Counted from the stretch's first letter, positions 19,081-28,708 are shown. The stretch: DNA of 43,042 bases from Caulobacter sp. AP07 (GCF_000281955.1 NZ_AKKF01000124.1:1-43042), one strand, 5' to 3'. The notes: generated by a model not told the origin, from the sequence alone. Made by a program: numbers and translations.

Positions 19081-19273
19081 GCAGAAGACTTATCGTGCTT
19101 CTCTCAACTGACTGAACATATCGCTGAGTCAAAATTGCTCGCGTACTCCGTGAAAACGAAGTTCTGCATTCCACCTAGCGACGCGAACGCGCCCTCAGAT
19201 TCATAGCGATCAGGTTGCCGTTCGGCGGATTTCCGCACATTCTGCGGGAATGGCCGTCTGGGGAGGTGGAGTT

Positions 19274-20605
19274 TTGACAAAATTTTCGATCGACCGCGAT
19301 CAGCTTCATAGCGAACGCGTTGCGAGTTTCGTTGACCGCTTAGAGTCGGATTCTTACGAGGATCTCAACGAAGAAAGCCTCTTTGTAAGCGAGTACGTCG
19401 ATGAAACAATTGGCTCCCCAAAAACTCTACTCCCAAACTATAATTTTGATAGAATATTGGCTCAACTACCCTACAACGACGTTATCTATGTAACGGTATG
19501 TCCAGAATGTATACAGAAGAGCGATTTCAATAACTTTAAAACATTGGTGGAAAGAAAAGCTATTACTCCAATATTGACAGCACCATATAGTAGATATTCA
19601 GAAAATATTGCAGATTTTGTTTACTCGCACCATCACGTTAACAGCTATGAGTATCATGCGTATCGCTATTTCGGTGTGACTGAAATTGGCCCAGGAAGAA
19701 TTTGCTCCCACTGCGTTTCACTCTGGGAGAAAAATACAAAGAGAAGCATATCTCGCAGCATCAACATAAGAAAACATCGTGACGACGTGGACAGAATAAT
19801 AGAGAATTTATATCCTTTTATCTCTCCAGACAATGAACTTCTCGATGAATTCAAATATGCTGTAAAATCAAAAAATTCAGAACAAATATCTCATGTTACA
19901 AATATGAGCGAGACGATATATTCAATTCGAACCGCTCAAGTATTCAACTCCCCAATAAATATTGACGGAAAAGACATAGCCACACTACCGACAGGCGTCA
20001 CATCTGATATAGATGAAGCGATCACCATATCCAGCAGTCTCGATATGGAAGTTGCAAAAGGGCTTGGGCTAAAAATCCCGACAGACATCGATATAAATTC
20101 GTATCTGGATATCGTAGAAAATTTTCGTCCGTTAATTTCTAGAGAAATAAACCGAATTACATCCCAGTCAAAGGAAAATATCAGAAGCGATTTCGCCGAA
20201 ATTCAGCGGGAAATTATGAACATTAATGCGGAAGTAGAAAGGATAGCAAAATCCAGAAGATACATGCTGCTTGAAGCTTGCTCTGGATTTTACGGCAAGA
20301 ATGCCGCATTGGCGAACGCCGCGTTATTTGCAGGCGCATTTGGCTTGGCGGGAAGCCTTGCTGGATGCATTGGCGGACCAGCGGCTTCGGGAGCTGTTGG
20401 AGCTGCAACATCGGGCCTAGTAACTCTCGCAAAGAAAAACAAATGGGTATCGGGAGGACCTGCTGTCGACAGATTATCCGACAAAATATCCTCGGACTTG
20501 CAACCATTTTTAGCGAAAATGACGGCTCTCTACGTCGGTGCATCTACTCCCGCTGTGAATGTGATGTCACTTCGAACTCAGATTGAGAAATCGACTAAGA
20601 AATAA
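19274..20605 (+). CDS. AT-rich orphan protein, two CxxC motifs and a Gly/Ala-rich hydrophobic segment
   Basis: I do not recognise this 443-residue protein. Three 60-base rows that I counted have 32-43% GC, far below all neighbours, with codons ending in A/T, which suggests recent acquisition. I place the start at TTG 19274 because a perfect GGAGGT (19262-19267) lies six bases before it; an ATG at 19250 would put that site inside the gene. Visible parts: an acidic N-terminus, VCPEC (Cys76/79), SHHHVNSYEYH (118-128), ICSHC (Cys144/147), possibly one zinc site, a long polar helix likely to coil (about 285-330), and a Gly/Ala-rich hydrophobic stretch (343-386, AALFAGAFGLAGSLAGCIGG) that could enter a membrane. 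It interrupts an otherwise conserved cluster. A defence or toxin-like role is possible but unproven. Confidence 0.75.
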   Translation: MTKFSIDRDQLHSERVASFVDRLESDSYEDLNEESLFVSEYVDETIGSPKTLLPNYNFDRILAQLPYNDVIYVTVCPECIQKSDFNNFKTLVERKAITPILTAPYSRYSENIADFVYSHHHVNSYEYHAYRYFGVTEIGPGRICSHCVSLWEKNTKRSISRSINIRKHRDDVDRIIENLYPFISPDNELLDEFKYAVKSKNSEQISHVTNMSETIYSIRTAQVFNSPINIDGKDIATLPTGVTSDIDEAITISSSLDMEVAKGLGLKIPTDIDINSYLDIVENFRPLISREINRITSQSKENIRSDFAEIQREIMNINAEVERIAKSRRYMLLEACSGFYGKNAALANAALFAGAFGLAGSLAGCIGGPAASGAVGAATSGLVTLAKKNKWVSGGPAVDRLSDKISSDLQPFLAKMTALYVGASTPAVNVMSLRTQIEKSTKK

Positions 20606-20739
20606 TATTGGAGAAAACCTCCCTGAGTCATCCACACCTCCCCGCCCCTCATCCCCAGCCAAACCGCCCCCACACCTCGCCCTCCGTCCGTCCGCGCCCT
20701 ATATCTGCGGTAACAGAGTAACCACGTCCGGACCCCGCC

Positions 20740-21435
20740 TTGCCCCGTCAGTTCCGACTGCCGCTGCACCAACCGCCCGCCTGGGACCGCGCGACGTTCG
20801 TGTCGTCGCCGACCAACGTCCAGGCGCTGGCGGCGCTGGACGCCTGGCCGGCCTGGGCCGAGGGGCGGCTGGCCCTGGTCGGGCCGGCGGGGACGGGCAA
20901 GACCCACCTGGCGCGCGACTGGGCGCGGACCCACGACGCCGTGGTGATCGAGGCGACCACGACCGGGAGCGCGCCGCTCGACCTGGCGGCCCTGCGCGGC
21001 CGGCCGCTGCTGGTCGAGGACGCGGACCGGAGGTCCGACGGGGATATTGTCGACGACGAGACCCTGTTCCACCTGATCAACATGGCCGGGGTCGACGGCG
21101 GCAGCCTGCTGCTGACCGGCCGCCTGGCCCCGATCGCCTGGGAGGCGGCGGTGCCCGACCTGCGCTCGCGGCTCAACGCCCTCCCCGTAGCCCGCATCGA
21201 GGAACCCGACGACCTGGTGCTGCAGGCGGTGCTGCGGCGCGGCTTCGAGGCGGCGGGCATCCGGCCGGCCGCCGACCTCTATCCCTACCTGATGGCGCGG
21301 TTGCCGCGCTCGGCCCCGGCGGCGCTGGCGGCGGTGGCGGCGCTGGACGAAGCGTCGATCGATCAGGGCCGCGAGGTCAACAAGGCCCTGGCGTTGGCGG
21401 TGCTGGCGTTCGGGGAGGATGACGGGGAGGAGTAA
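20740..21435 (+). CDS. hdaA: DnaA-related regulatory inactivator HdaA
   Basis: Hda-type AAA+ proteins bind the beta sliding clamp and stimulate ATP hydrolysis by DnaA, preventing re-initiation; in Caulobacter the protein is called HdaA. The 231 residues begin MPRQFRLPLHQPP, with a clamp-binding motif QFRLPL right at the N-terminus as in other Hda proteins. Walker A is GPAGTGKTH (48-56), Walker B lies in PLLVEDADR, and the sensor-type helices follow. The start is a TTG at 20740, needed to place the clamp motif at the N-terminus; the Shine-Dalgarno site is weak. The next gene, ppk, follows on the same strand after a pair of family A repeats. No DNA-binding domain IV is present, as expected. Confidence 0.92.
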   Translation: MPRQFRLPLHQPPAWDRATFVSSPTNVQALAALDAWPAWAEGRLALVGPAGTGKTHLARDWARTHDAVVIEATTTGSAPLDLAALRGRPLLVEDADRRSDGDIVDDETLFHLINMAGVDGGSLLLTGRLAPIAWEAAVPDLRSRLNALPVARIEEPDDLVLQAVLRRGFEAAGIRPAADLYPYLMARLPRSAPAALAAVAALDEASIDQGREVNKALALAVLAFGEDDGEE

Positions 21436-21436
21436 A

Positions 21437-21495
21437 CCCTCTCCTATAAGGAGAGGGTGGGGCCCGCGCTCGAAGAGCGTGGGAGGGTGAGGGGT
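21437..21495 (+). repeat. Palindromic intergenic repeat, family A, copy 3
   Basis: CCCTCTCCTATAAGGAGAGGG followed by a CCCGCGCTC/GAGCGTGGG hairpin and the tail agggtgagggg. It is in the same orientation as the copy at 5607 and directly follows the hdaA stop. Confidence 0.75.
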
Positions 21496-21550
21496 TACGC
21501 CCTCACCGGTTTCACGCGAACACTCTGCCGGCACGCCGTCGAACGTCTTA

Positions 21551-21608
21551 CCCCCTCACCCTCCCACCGCTGCGCGGCGGGCCCCTCCCTCTCCCCATGG
21601 GAGAGGGT
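21551..21608 (-). repeat. Palindromic intergenic repeat, family A, copy 4 (inverted)
   Basis: Ccccctcaccctccc, then CCGCTGCGCGGCGG, then CCCTCTCCCCATGGGAGAGGG. It pairs head-to-head with copy 3, leaving 55 bases of unrelated sequence in between. The same head-to-head arrangement is seen at 5607/5718. Confidence 0.75.
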
Positions 21609-21669
21609 GCTTTGTCTTGCTCCCGTCACGACCCTCCGTCACTCTGTGCGCAGTAATCCGGAGCCCCCC

Positions 21670-23892
21670 ATGACCGACGCCGCCGCCCTGTCCCTGCCCG
21701 CCGCGCCGTCGCCGGCCGCGCCGGATCCGGCGGGGTTGCGGCTGGACGAGGAGTTCCTGGCCTCGCCCGAACGGTTCTTCAACCGCGAGACCTCGTGGCT
21801 GGCCTTCAACCAGCGGGTGCTGGAGGAGAGCGCCAACCCCCGCCACCCGCTGCTGGAGCGGCTGCGATTCCTGTCGATCAGCGCCAACAACCTCGACGAA
21901 TTCTACATGGTCCGGGTGGCCGGCCTGAAGGGCCAGGTGCGCGAGGGCGTGCGGGTGGTCAGCCAGGACGGGCTGACGCCGGGCGAGCAGCTGCTGCGCA
22001 TCAACGCCTCGGCCGCCGAACTGATGGCCGAGCAGCAGCGGATCTGGACGGAGGTGCGGGCCGAGCTGTGGGGCGAGGGCCTCAAGCTGCTGGACGCCAA
22101 GGACATCGCCGGCCCCGACCGCGAGCGGGCCGAGGAGCTGTTCCTGACCCGGATGTTCCCGGTGCTGACGCCCCTGGCCATCGACCCGGCCCACCCCTTC
22201 CCGTTCATCCCCAACCTCGGCTTCTGCCTGGCCCTGAAGCTGCGGCGGATCTCCGACGACAAGCACCTCTACGCGCTGGTGCCGGTGCCCAGCCAGGTGC
22301 AGCGGTTCTGGGAGCTGTCGCAGGGCCCGACCAAGACCCGCAAGCGCGAGCGGCGGATCGTGGCGCTGGAAAGCTTCATCATCCTGTTCCTCGGCCACCT
22401 GTTCCCCGGCTACGAGGTCGAGGGCCGGGGGCTGTTCCGCCTGATCCGCGACAGTGACCTGGAGATCGAGGAAGAGGCCGAAGACCTGGTGCGCGAGTTC
22501 GAGGCGCGGCTGAAGAAGCGCCGGCTGGGCCGCGTCGTCCGGGTCAAGATCCAGACCACCATGCCTGACGACCTGCGCGAGTTCATCATCGAGGGCCTGC
22601 GCGCCGAGCCCGACGACGTGATCATGGTCGACGGCAAGCTGGGCCTGGCCCAGATGGCCGAGCTGATCCCGCCCGACCGGCCGGACCTGAAGTTCAAGCC
22701 GTTCAACGCCCGCTTCCCCGAGCGCATCCGCGACCACGGCGGCGACTGTTTCGCGGCGATCCGCGAGAAGGACATCCTGGTCCACCACCCGTTCGAGAGC
22801 TTCGACGTGGTGGTGCAGTTCGTGCGCCAGGCGGCCCGCGACCCCAATGTGCTGGCCATCAAGCAGACCCTGTACCGCACCTCCAAGGACAGCCCGATCG
22901 TCGCGGCCCTGATCGAGGCGGCCGACAACGGCAAGAACGTCACGGCCCTGGTCGAGATCAAGGCGCGCTTCGACGAAGAGAACAATCTGAAGTGGGCCCG
23001 CGACCTGGAGCGGGCCGGCGTCCACGTGGTGTTCGGCTTCGTCGACTGGAAGACCCACGCCAAGCTGTCGGTGGTGGTGCGGCGCGAGGGCGAGGCCCTG
23101 CGCACCTATTGCCACTTCGGCACGGGGAACTATCACCCGCAGACGGCCAAGGTTTACACCGACCTGTCGCTGTTCACCTGCGACCCGGCCCTGGGCCGCG
23201 ACGGCGGCAAGCTGTTCAACTTCATCACGGGCTACGCCCAGCCGCACGGGCTGGAGAAGCTGTCGTTCTCGCCCGAGACGCTGAAGCCCGACCTGCTGAC
23301 CATGATCGCCACCGAGGCCCGCAACGCCCGCGACGGCAAGCCGGCGGCGATCTGGGCCAAGATGAACGCCGTAGTCGACCCGCAGATCATCGACGCCCTC
23401 TACAGCGCCAGCCAGGACGGCGTGCAGATCGACCTGGTGGTGCGCGGGATTTGCTGCCTGCGGCCGGGGATCGCGGGGTTGTCCGAGAACATCCGCGTCA
23501 AGAGCATCGTCGGCCGCTTCCTCGAGCACAGCCGCATCGTCGCCTTCGCCAACGGCGCGGCCATGCCCAGCGGCCAGACCCGGGTGTTCATCAGCTCGGC
23601 CGACTGGATGCCGCGCAACCTCGACCGCCGGGTCGAGAGCCTGGTGCCGGTCGAGAACCCCACCGTGCACGAGCAGATCCTCAACCAGATCATGGTCGCC
23701 AACCTCAATGACGAGGCCCAGAGCTGGACCCTCGACGCCGAAGGACGTTACGCCCGCGATCCGGCCTGGGACCGCAAGGGCGCCTTCTCGGCCCACGAAT
23801 ACTTCATGACCAACCCCAGCCTGTCGGGCCGCGGGCACAAGGTGAAGGACCTGCCGCAGGCGTTCGACCATGTGGGACCGCGGCGGGGGTGA
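21670..23892 (+). CDS. ppk: Polyphosphate kinase 1
   Basis: It makes polyphosphate from ATP reversibly, through a phosphohistidine, and feeds stress and starvation responses. The 740 residues cover the N-terminal helical domain ([24 protein letters not shown] region, about 35-55), the head domain, and two phospholipase-D-like catalytic domains. The catalytic His is in [19 protein letters not shown] (corresponding to E. coli His435), and the second conserved His is in FLEHSRIV. The start at 21670 is the ATG after the repeat block; longer in-frame starts would run through family A repeats. ppx follows on the same strand, separated by a family B repeat. Confidence 0.97.
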   Translation: MTDAAALSLPAAPSPAAPDPAGLRLDEEFLASPERFFNRETSWLAFNQRVLEESANPRHPLLERLRFLSISANNLDEFYMVRVAGLKGQVREGVRVVSQDGLTPGEQLLRINASAAELMAEQQRIWTEVRAELWGEGLKLLDAKDIAGPDRERAEELFLTRMFPVLTPLAIDPAHPFPFIPNLGFCLALKLRRISDDKHLYALVPVPSQVQRFWELSQGPTKTRKRERRIVALESFIILFLGHLFPGYEVEGRGLFRLIRDSDLEIEEEAEDLVREFEARLKKRRLGRVVRVKIQTTMPDDLREFIIEGLRAEPDDVIMVDGKLGLAQMAELIPPDRPDLKFKPFNARFPERIRDHGGDCFAAIREKDILVHHPFESFDVVVQFVRQAARDPNVLAIKQTLYRTSKDSPIVAALIEAADNGKNVTALVEIKARFDEENNLKWARDLERAGVHVVFGFVDWKTHAKLSVVVRREGEALRTYCHFGTGNYHPQTAKVYTDLSLFTCDPALGRDGGKLFNFITGYAQPHGLEKLSFSPETLKPDLLTMIATEARNARDGKPAAIWAKMNAVVDPQIIDALYSASQDGVQIDLVVRGICCLRPGIAGLSENIRVKSIVGRFLEHSRIVAFANGAAMPSGQTRVFISSADWMPRNLDRRVESLVPVENPTVHEQILNQIMVANLNDEAQSWTLDAEGRYARDPAWDRKGAFSAHEYFMTNPSLSGRGHKVKDLPQAFDHVGPRRG

Positions 23893-23902
23893 TCGCGCTT
23901 TT

Positions 23903-24044
23903 CCTTCTCCCCTTGCGGGAGAAGGTGGCGGCGAAGCCGACGGATGAGGGGTCGCGGGGCGTTGACGCCGCGAGCGGCTGAACTCGCCTTCACCCCCTCA
24001 TCCGACCCGCTTCGCGGGCCACCTTCTCCCGCAAGGGGAGAAGG
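23903..24044. repeat. Composite palindromic repeat, family B, copy 1
   Basis: The outer arms are a perfect 26-bp inverted repeat: 23903-23928 (beginning CCTTCTCCCCTTGCGGG) and 24019-24044. Each arm is itself a hairpin (CTTCTCCC/GGGAGAAG). An inner pair CGGATGAGGG (23941-23950) / CCCTCATCCG (23995-24004) is nested inside. A related, more diverged copy lies at 29854-29995. Confidence 0.8.
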
Positions 24045-24091
24045 AGCGTTTCGAGGCTTCCCCTCCCCGCCCAATAGGCTAAACCAGCCCC

Positions 24092-25582
24092 ATGCCTTTT
24101 GCGGCGCCGCGCGACGCGGCCGTTATCGATATCGGCTCCAACTCGGTCCGCCTGGTGGTGTACCGGCTGGAAGGTCGCGCCATCTGGACCGTCTTCAACG
24201 AGAAGGTGCTGGCCGGGCTGGGCCGTGACCTCGGCGACGGCGGACGCCTGAACCCGGAGGGCGTGGCCCAGACCCTGGCGGCGCTGAAGCGCTTCCGCGC
24301 CGTGCTCGAGGCCGTCAAGCCCGCCGAGACCTTCGTCGCCGCCACCGCCGCCGTCCGCGAGGCCAAGGACGGCGCGGCCTTCGTCAAGCTGGTGCGCGAA
24401 GAGACCGGCCTGGTCATGCGGGTGCTGACGGGCGAGGAAGAGGCCCGCTACGCCGCCCTGGGCGTGCTGGCCGGCGCGCCCGACGCCACCGGCGTGGTCG
24501 GCGACCTGGGCGGCGCCAGCCTGGAACTGGTCCGGCTCGAATCCACCGGCGCCGGCCTGGGCGTCACCCTGCCGCTGGGGCCGTTCAGCCTGGGCCTGTC
24601 GGACGGTTTCGACGGCGAACGCGTGCGCCGGCTGTGCGCCCAGCGCCTGGCCCCGGTGGCCCAGGCCTTCCGGAGCGACACCTTCCACGCCGTCGGCGGA
24701 GCCTGGCGAAACCTCGCCTTGCTGCACATGCGGCTTTCGGACTACCCGCTGCACGTCGTCCACCAGTACAGCATCAGCCGCGGCGAGGCCCTGGAGGCCG
24801 CGCGCCTGGTGGCCCACCAGTCGCGCAGCTCGCTGGACCGCATCGAGGGCATGAGCAAGAAGCGCTCGGAGACCCTGCCCTACGCCGCCGTGGTGCTGGA
24901 GACCCTGATCGAGAGCCTCGACCTCAAGCGCATCGAGATCTCGGCCTTCGGGGTGCGCGAGGGGCTGCTGTTCGAGGCCATGGCGCCCGGCGTGCGGCGG
25001 CTAGACCCGCTGATCGAAGGCTGCGCCTCCCTGGGGGCCCGGCAAGGGGTGGCCGACGAGCTGGGCGCGGCGCTCGACGCCTGGCTGACCCCGGCGTTCG
25101 GCCTCCTGCCGCCCTGTTTCGGCGACGCGCGCGACGCGGTGCTGGTCTCGGCCGCCTGCCGGCTGGCCGACCTGGGCGCGCGGCTGCACCCCGACCATCG
25201 CGCCGACCTGGTGTTCGAGCAGGTGCTGCGCGCCCCGATCGCCGGCCAGACCCACGCCGAGCGCGCCTTCCTGGCCGCCGCCGCCTTCGCCCGCCACGCC
25301 ACGGCCTTCACCCCGCCCGAGCTGGAGGTGCTGGAGCGCCTGCTGACCCCGGCCAAGCTGAAACGGGCCCGCGCCCTGGGGGCCGCCATCCGCCTGGGCT
25401 GCGACCTGTCGGGCCGCAGCGCCCCCCTGCTGGCCCGCTCGCGCCTGGCTATCGACAAGGGCGACCTGCTGCTGGCCGCCGAGCCGGGCTATGCCGACCT
25501 GCTGCTGGGCGAGCAGACCGGCAAGCGGGCGGGGACGCTAGCCACGCTGCTGGGGCTGAAACTGAAGATCACGGCGCTCTAG
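24092..25582 (+). CDS. ppx: Exopolyphosphatase (Ppx/GppA family)
   Basis: Ppx releases phosphate from the ends of polyphosphate, and GppA relatives act on pppGpp; with ppk directly upstream, exopolyphosphatase is the better call. The 496 residues start with the ASKHA/actin-like nucleotide motif AVIDIGSNSVRLVVY, followed by ATAAVREAKDG, GEEEARYAALG and the second phosphate loop VGDLGGASLELV. A longer C-terminal helical/HD-like domain (about residues 310-496) is the usual size for the long family form. It is convergent with the hybrid histidine kinase across a family C repeat. Confidence 0.93.
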   Translation: MPFAAPRDAAVIDIGSNSVRLVVYRLEGRAIWTVFNEKVLAGLGRDLGDGGRLNPEGVAQTLAALKRFRAVLEAVKPAETFVAATAAVREAKDGAAFVKLVREETGLVMRVLTGEEEARYAALGVLAGAPDATGVVGDLGGASLELVRLESTGAGLGVTLPLGPFSLGLSDGFDGERVRRLCAQRLAPVAQAFRSDTFHAVGGAWRNLALLHMRLSDYPLHVVHQYSISRGEALEAARLVAHQSRSSLDRIEGMSKKRSETLPYAAVVLETLIESLDLKRIEISAFGVREGLLFEAMAPGVRRLDPLIEGCASLGARQGVADELGAALDAWLTPAFGLLPPCFGDARDAVLVSAACRLADLGARLHPDHRADLVFEQVLRAPIAGQTHAERAFLAAAAFARHATAFTPPELEVLERLLTPAKLKRARALGAAIRLGCDLSGRSAPLLARSRLAIDKGDLLLAAEPGYADLLLGEQTGKRAGTLATLLGLKLKITAL

Positions 25583-25620
25583 GCGCGTGGACCGTGAGCG
25601 CTTCTTCAACTCAAAAATTC

Positions 25621-25711
25621 CGTCATCACCCGCTTTATGCGGGTGACCCAAGCAGCGCAGGACCCAACGTCAAACTCCGCTTGGGTCCCCCGAACAAGTC
25701 GGGGGATGACG
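25621..25711. repeat. Palindromic intergenic repeat, family C, copy 2
   Basis: It opens CGTCATCACCCGC-TTTAT-GCGGGTGA, carries GACCCAAGC and GCTTGGGTC near the centre, and closes with CCCCCGA...TCGGGGGATGACG. The outer arms CGTCAT/ATGACG pair over the whole length. It separates the convergent ppx and kinase genes. I see no other signal in the rest of the 25583-25784 gap. Confidence 0.75.
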
Positions 25712-25784
25712 ACTGTGGGTGGGCGTGGGCGCCGGAATATCGGCGGAAATGAAATCGCTCCACCTGGCTAGGTGTCGAAAACGC

Positions 25785-27479
25785 CTAACCCCGGACCTCC
25801 AGGGCCAGGCTGAGCGCCGCGTGCAGGCCCGCGACCTCGAAGGGCTTCTCGACCCAGCCGTCCATGCCCGCCGCCAGGCAGGCCGAGCGCTCGGCGGACG
25901 AGACCCCGGCGGTGACGGCGATCACCGGAGTCCGGCGGTTCGGCCCTTCGGTCCGCAGCCGGCGCGTGGTGTCCAGCCCGTCCAGCCCCGGCATGTTGAC
26001 GTCCATCAGGATGACGTCGAACCGTCGCTCCCCCGCCACGGCCAAGGCCGCTTCGCCGTCGCCCGCCAGCTCCACCTGAAGGCCAAGGGCGCCGAGGATC
26101 TGGTCGAGGACGCGGCGGTTGACCTCGTGGTCATCGACCACCAGGGCCCGCGGCGCGCCGGCGAAGACCGCGGGCGCCGGCGCCGGCTCGGCGGCGGGCG
26201 CGACACCTTCCGGCGTCGGCACGGTCAGGACGAAGCGCGCGCCGCCGGCGGGCGCCGACTGGGCCACCAGGTCGCCGCCCATCAACAGGGCCAGGTCACG
26301 GCTGATCGACAGGCCAAGGCCGGTGCCGCCGAAGGTGCGGGCAGTGTCGGCTCCCAACTGGTCATAGGCGGTGAACAACCGCGCCAACTGGTCGGGCGAC
26401 AGGCCCGGGCCGGTATCGGTGACCGATAGAGTCAGCAGCCAGGCCCCGCCCTGACGCCGGGCCTCGACGGCGATCTCGACCTGGCCCTCGGCGGTGAACT
26501 TGATGGCGTTGGACAACAGGTTGTTGAGCACCTGGCGGATCCGCATCGGATCGCCCCGAAGCCAGTCGGGAAGGTCGTCGCCGCCGGTCATCCTCAGCGA
26601 CAGCCCCTTGGCCCTGGCCCCGGCCCGCCAGAACCGGATCGTGTCGTCGACCAGGGCGCGGGGGTCGAAATCCAGGGTCTCGACGCTCATCTGGCCGGCC
26701 TCGATCTTCGAATAGTCGAGCAGGTCGTCGAGCAACGAGCGCATCATCGCCCCGGCGTCGGCGATCAAGGCGGCCTTGTCGCGGGCCAGGGCTCCGCCGT
26801 CGTCGCGCGACAGGTCGCCGGCTCCGCTCAGGATCGCGCCCAGCGGCGTGCGCAGCTCATGGCTGACCATGGCCACGAAGGCCGACTTGGCCGCCGTCTG
26901 GGCCTCCGCCGCCCGCCGCGCCGCGCGCTCGGCCTCGAAGGTGCGGCGCGACCAGGCGAACACCAGGCCCAGCACCAGCGAGAACAGGCTCACGCCGATC
27001 AGGAAATAGGGCGTCACCGGATCGTGGCGCGATCCGGCCACCAGCGGCAGCACGAACATGTAGGTGATGTGCGGGGTCACCGCCGCCACGAAGGCCGCGA
27101 CGCAGCCCTCGGCGCCCATCAGGGCGGTCAGGACCGAGCCGGACACCACCAGCACAGCCCCCGCCGACGCGACGGGCGTACCCACCTGCCACAGCGGAAT
27201 GGCCAGCCAGCCGAACACCATGGCCAGCAGCACGTCCGTCGTCAGGTTGAAGGCGACCGCCCGGCCCGGCGCGGGCCGGGTGAGAAAATGCCTCAGCGCC
27301 TGCTGCTCGGCGATCTGCGCGACGATGCAGGCCGCCGCCCAGGGGACCATGAAGCTGAAAGCCGGTCGCCAGGCCATGACGACGCAGACCACCAGGATGA
27401 CGAACAGCCGCAGCGGAATCTGGCGTCGATGGGAAATGGCCGCGGGCCTGTAGGCTTCAGCCAGACTGTCCCACGTCAT
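25785..27479 (-). CDS. Hybrid sensor histidine kinase with C-terminal receiver
   Basis: A 564-residue membrane sensor. Residues about 21-176 hold some six hydrophobic segments with little periplasmic sequence, so the signal is probably sensed in or near the membrane. A short coiled stretch (177-200) leads to the HisKA domain with SHELRTPLG (His207), and the HATPase domain shows NLLSNAIKFT, DTGPGLS and GTGLGLSIS. The receiver domain starts ALVVDDHEVNRR and has the phospho-Asp in ILMDVNMPGLDG. There is no HPt domain, so another phosphotransfer protein is needed. The start at 27479 (MTWDSLAEAY) gives a sensible N-terminus; an upstream in-frame start at 27512 is possible. It lies 59 bases behind rnd on the same strand. 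No cognate regulator gene is adjacent. Confidence 0.93.
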   Translation of the reverse strand: MTWDSLAEAYRPAAISHRRQIPLRLFVILVVCVVMAWRPAFSFMVPWAAACIVAQIAEQQALRHFLTRPAPGRAVAFNLTTDVLLAMVFGWLAIPLWQVGTPVASAGAVLVVSGSVLTALMGAEGCVAAFVAAVTPHITYMFVLPLVAGSRHDPVTPYFLIGVSLFSLVLGLVFAWSRRTFEAERAARRAAEAQTAAKSAFVAMVSHELRTPLGAILSGAGDLSRDDGGALARDKAALIADAGAMMRSLLDDLLDYSKIEAGQMSVETLDFDPRALVDDTIRFWRAGARAKGLSLRMTGGDDLPDWLRGDPMRIRQVLNNLLSNAIKFTAEGQVEIAVEARRQGGAWLLTLSVTDTGPGLSPDQLARLFTAYDQLGADTARTFGGTGLGLSISRDLALLMGGDLVAQSAPAGGARFVLTVPTPEGVAPAAEPAPAPAVFAGAPRALVVDDHEVNRRVLDQILGALGLQVELAGDGEAALAVAGERRFDVILMDVNMPGLDGLDTTRRLRTEGPNRRTPVIAVTAGVSSAERSACLAAGMDGWVEKPFEVAGLHAALSLALEVRG

Positions 27480-27538
27480 GCGCACACCCACAGCCCCTAC
27501 CGCACCGAACACTGGAGGGCCGAAGCCCCCCGGCGCCC

Positions 27539-28708
27539 TCAGTCCGGCTTGGGCGCGCGGCGCACTTCCACCACACGAACCCGGGCGCCGTCCAGCACCA
27601 GGGCCAGTTCGCCGCGCTTGATCTTCAGGGCGTCGGAACCGAAGGCCTCCAGCCGCCAGCCTTGCAGGGCCGGGGTGTTGGCTTCGTCGTCGGCGGCGAT
27701 CTTTTCCAGGTCGGAAACCGTGGCGATCAGCTTGGAGGCCACGCCGGCCTCTTCGGCCCGAGCCTTCAGCAGCACCTTCAGCAGCTCGACCACGGCGCCC
27801 GCGGAAGCGGGCGGCGGCGGGCCGGACTTTTCGAGCACCGGAGCGTAGCCCTCGGGATCGGCCAGGGCCGACTTGATCGCGGCCAGCAGGTCGGGACCGA
27901 ACTTGGAGCCGCCGAAGCCCTTGGGCACGCTGCGCAGGGTGTTGAGGCCCTCCAGCGACGTCGGGGCCTGGGTGGCCAGTTCGTCGATGGCCTCATCCTT
28001 GAGGATGCGGCCGCGCGGCTGGTCGCGGGTCTGGGCGGTGCGCTCGCGCCAGGCGGCGACGGCCTTGAACACGGCCAGGTATTTCGGGGCGGTCTTGCGC
28101 GGCCGCAGGCGACGCCAGGCCTTTTCAGGATCGACGTCGTAGGCGGCCGGATCGTTGAGCGCCTTCATCTCCTCCTCGACCCAGGCCAGGCGTCCGGCCT
28201 TTTCGAGGCGTTCGCGCAGGATGGGGAACAGGGTGGCCAGGTGCGTCACGTCGGCAACGGCGTAGGTCAGCTGCGCCTCGCTGAGCGGACGACGGGCCCA
28301 GTCGGTGAACCGGCTGGACTTGTCGAGCTCGATCTTCAGCATCTGGCGCACCAGGGCGTCATAGGCGATCTGCTCGCCGAACCCGGCGGCCATGCCGGCC
28401 ACCTGGGTGTCGAACAGCGGCGTCGGCATGGCGTTGAGATTGTTGAAGATCTCGACGTCCTGGCGGGCGGCGTGGAACACCTTGAGCACGGCGGGATCGC
28501 GCAGGATGTCGAGCAGGGGCGCGAGGTCCAAGCCCTCGGCCAGCGGGTCGATACACGCTTCGGTGTCCGGAGAGGCCACCTGGATCAAGCACAGCTTGGG
28601 CCAATAGGTGGTTTCGCGCATGAACTCGGTGTCCACGGCGATGAAGGGGGCGCCCTTCAACTCATTACAGAACGCCGCCAGCGCGGCGGTGGTGGTGATC
28701 GTCGTCAT
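27539..28708 (-). CDS. rnd: Ribonuclease D
   Basis: A 3'-to-5' exoribonuclease that trims tRNA 3' ends and other stable RNAs. The 389 residues have the DEDDy exonuclease domain: FIAVDTEFMRE (Asp26, Glu28), HAARQDVEIF, and YAVADVTHL with the Tyr/Asp pair. An HRDC domain follows (about residues 210-290) and a second helical region thereafter. Length is normal. Its start lies 112 bases from the divergent purM start, so the two promoters share a short gap where I saw no clear operator. The kinase gene downstream may be co-transcribed with it. Confidence 0.96.
   Translation of the reverse strand: MTTITTTAALAAFCNELKGAPFIAVDTEFMRETTYWPKLCLIQVASPDTEACIDPLAEGLDLAPLLDILRDPAVLKVFHAARQDVEIFNNLNAMPTPLFDTQVAGMAAGFGEQIAYDALVRQMLKIELDKSSRFTDWARRPLSEAQLTYAVADVTHLATLFPILRERLEKAGRLAWVEEEMKALNDPAAYDVDPEKAWRRLRPRKTAPKYLAVFKAVAAWRERTAQTRDQPRGRILKDEAIDELATQAPTSLEGLNTLRSVPKGFGGSKFGPDLLAAIKSALADPEGYAPVLEKSGPPPPASAGAVVELLKVLLKARAEEAGVASKLIATVSDLEKIAADDEANTPALQGWRLEAFGSDALKIKRGELALVLDGARVRVVEVRRAPKPD

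Noticed and set aside
19274-20605. The AT-rich orphan as a known restriction enzyme or transposase
   Set aside because: No PD-(D/E)xK, HNH, DDE or methylase motif is visible.
21556-23871. Long open minus-strand frame across ppk
   Set aside because: The ppk frame on the plus strand has all family motifs; the antisense translation is His/Asp/Gly/Val-rich and without a recognisable domain.
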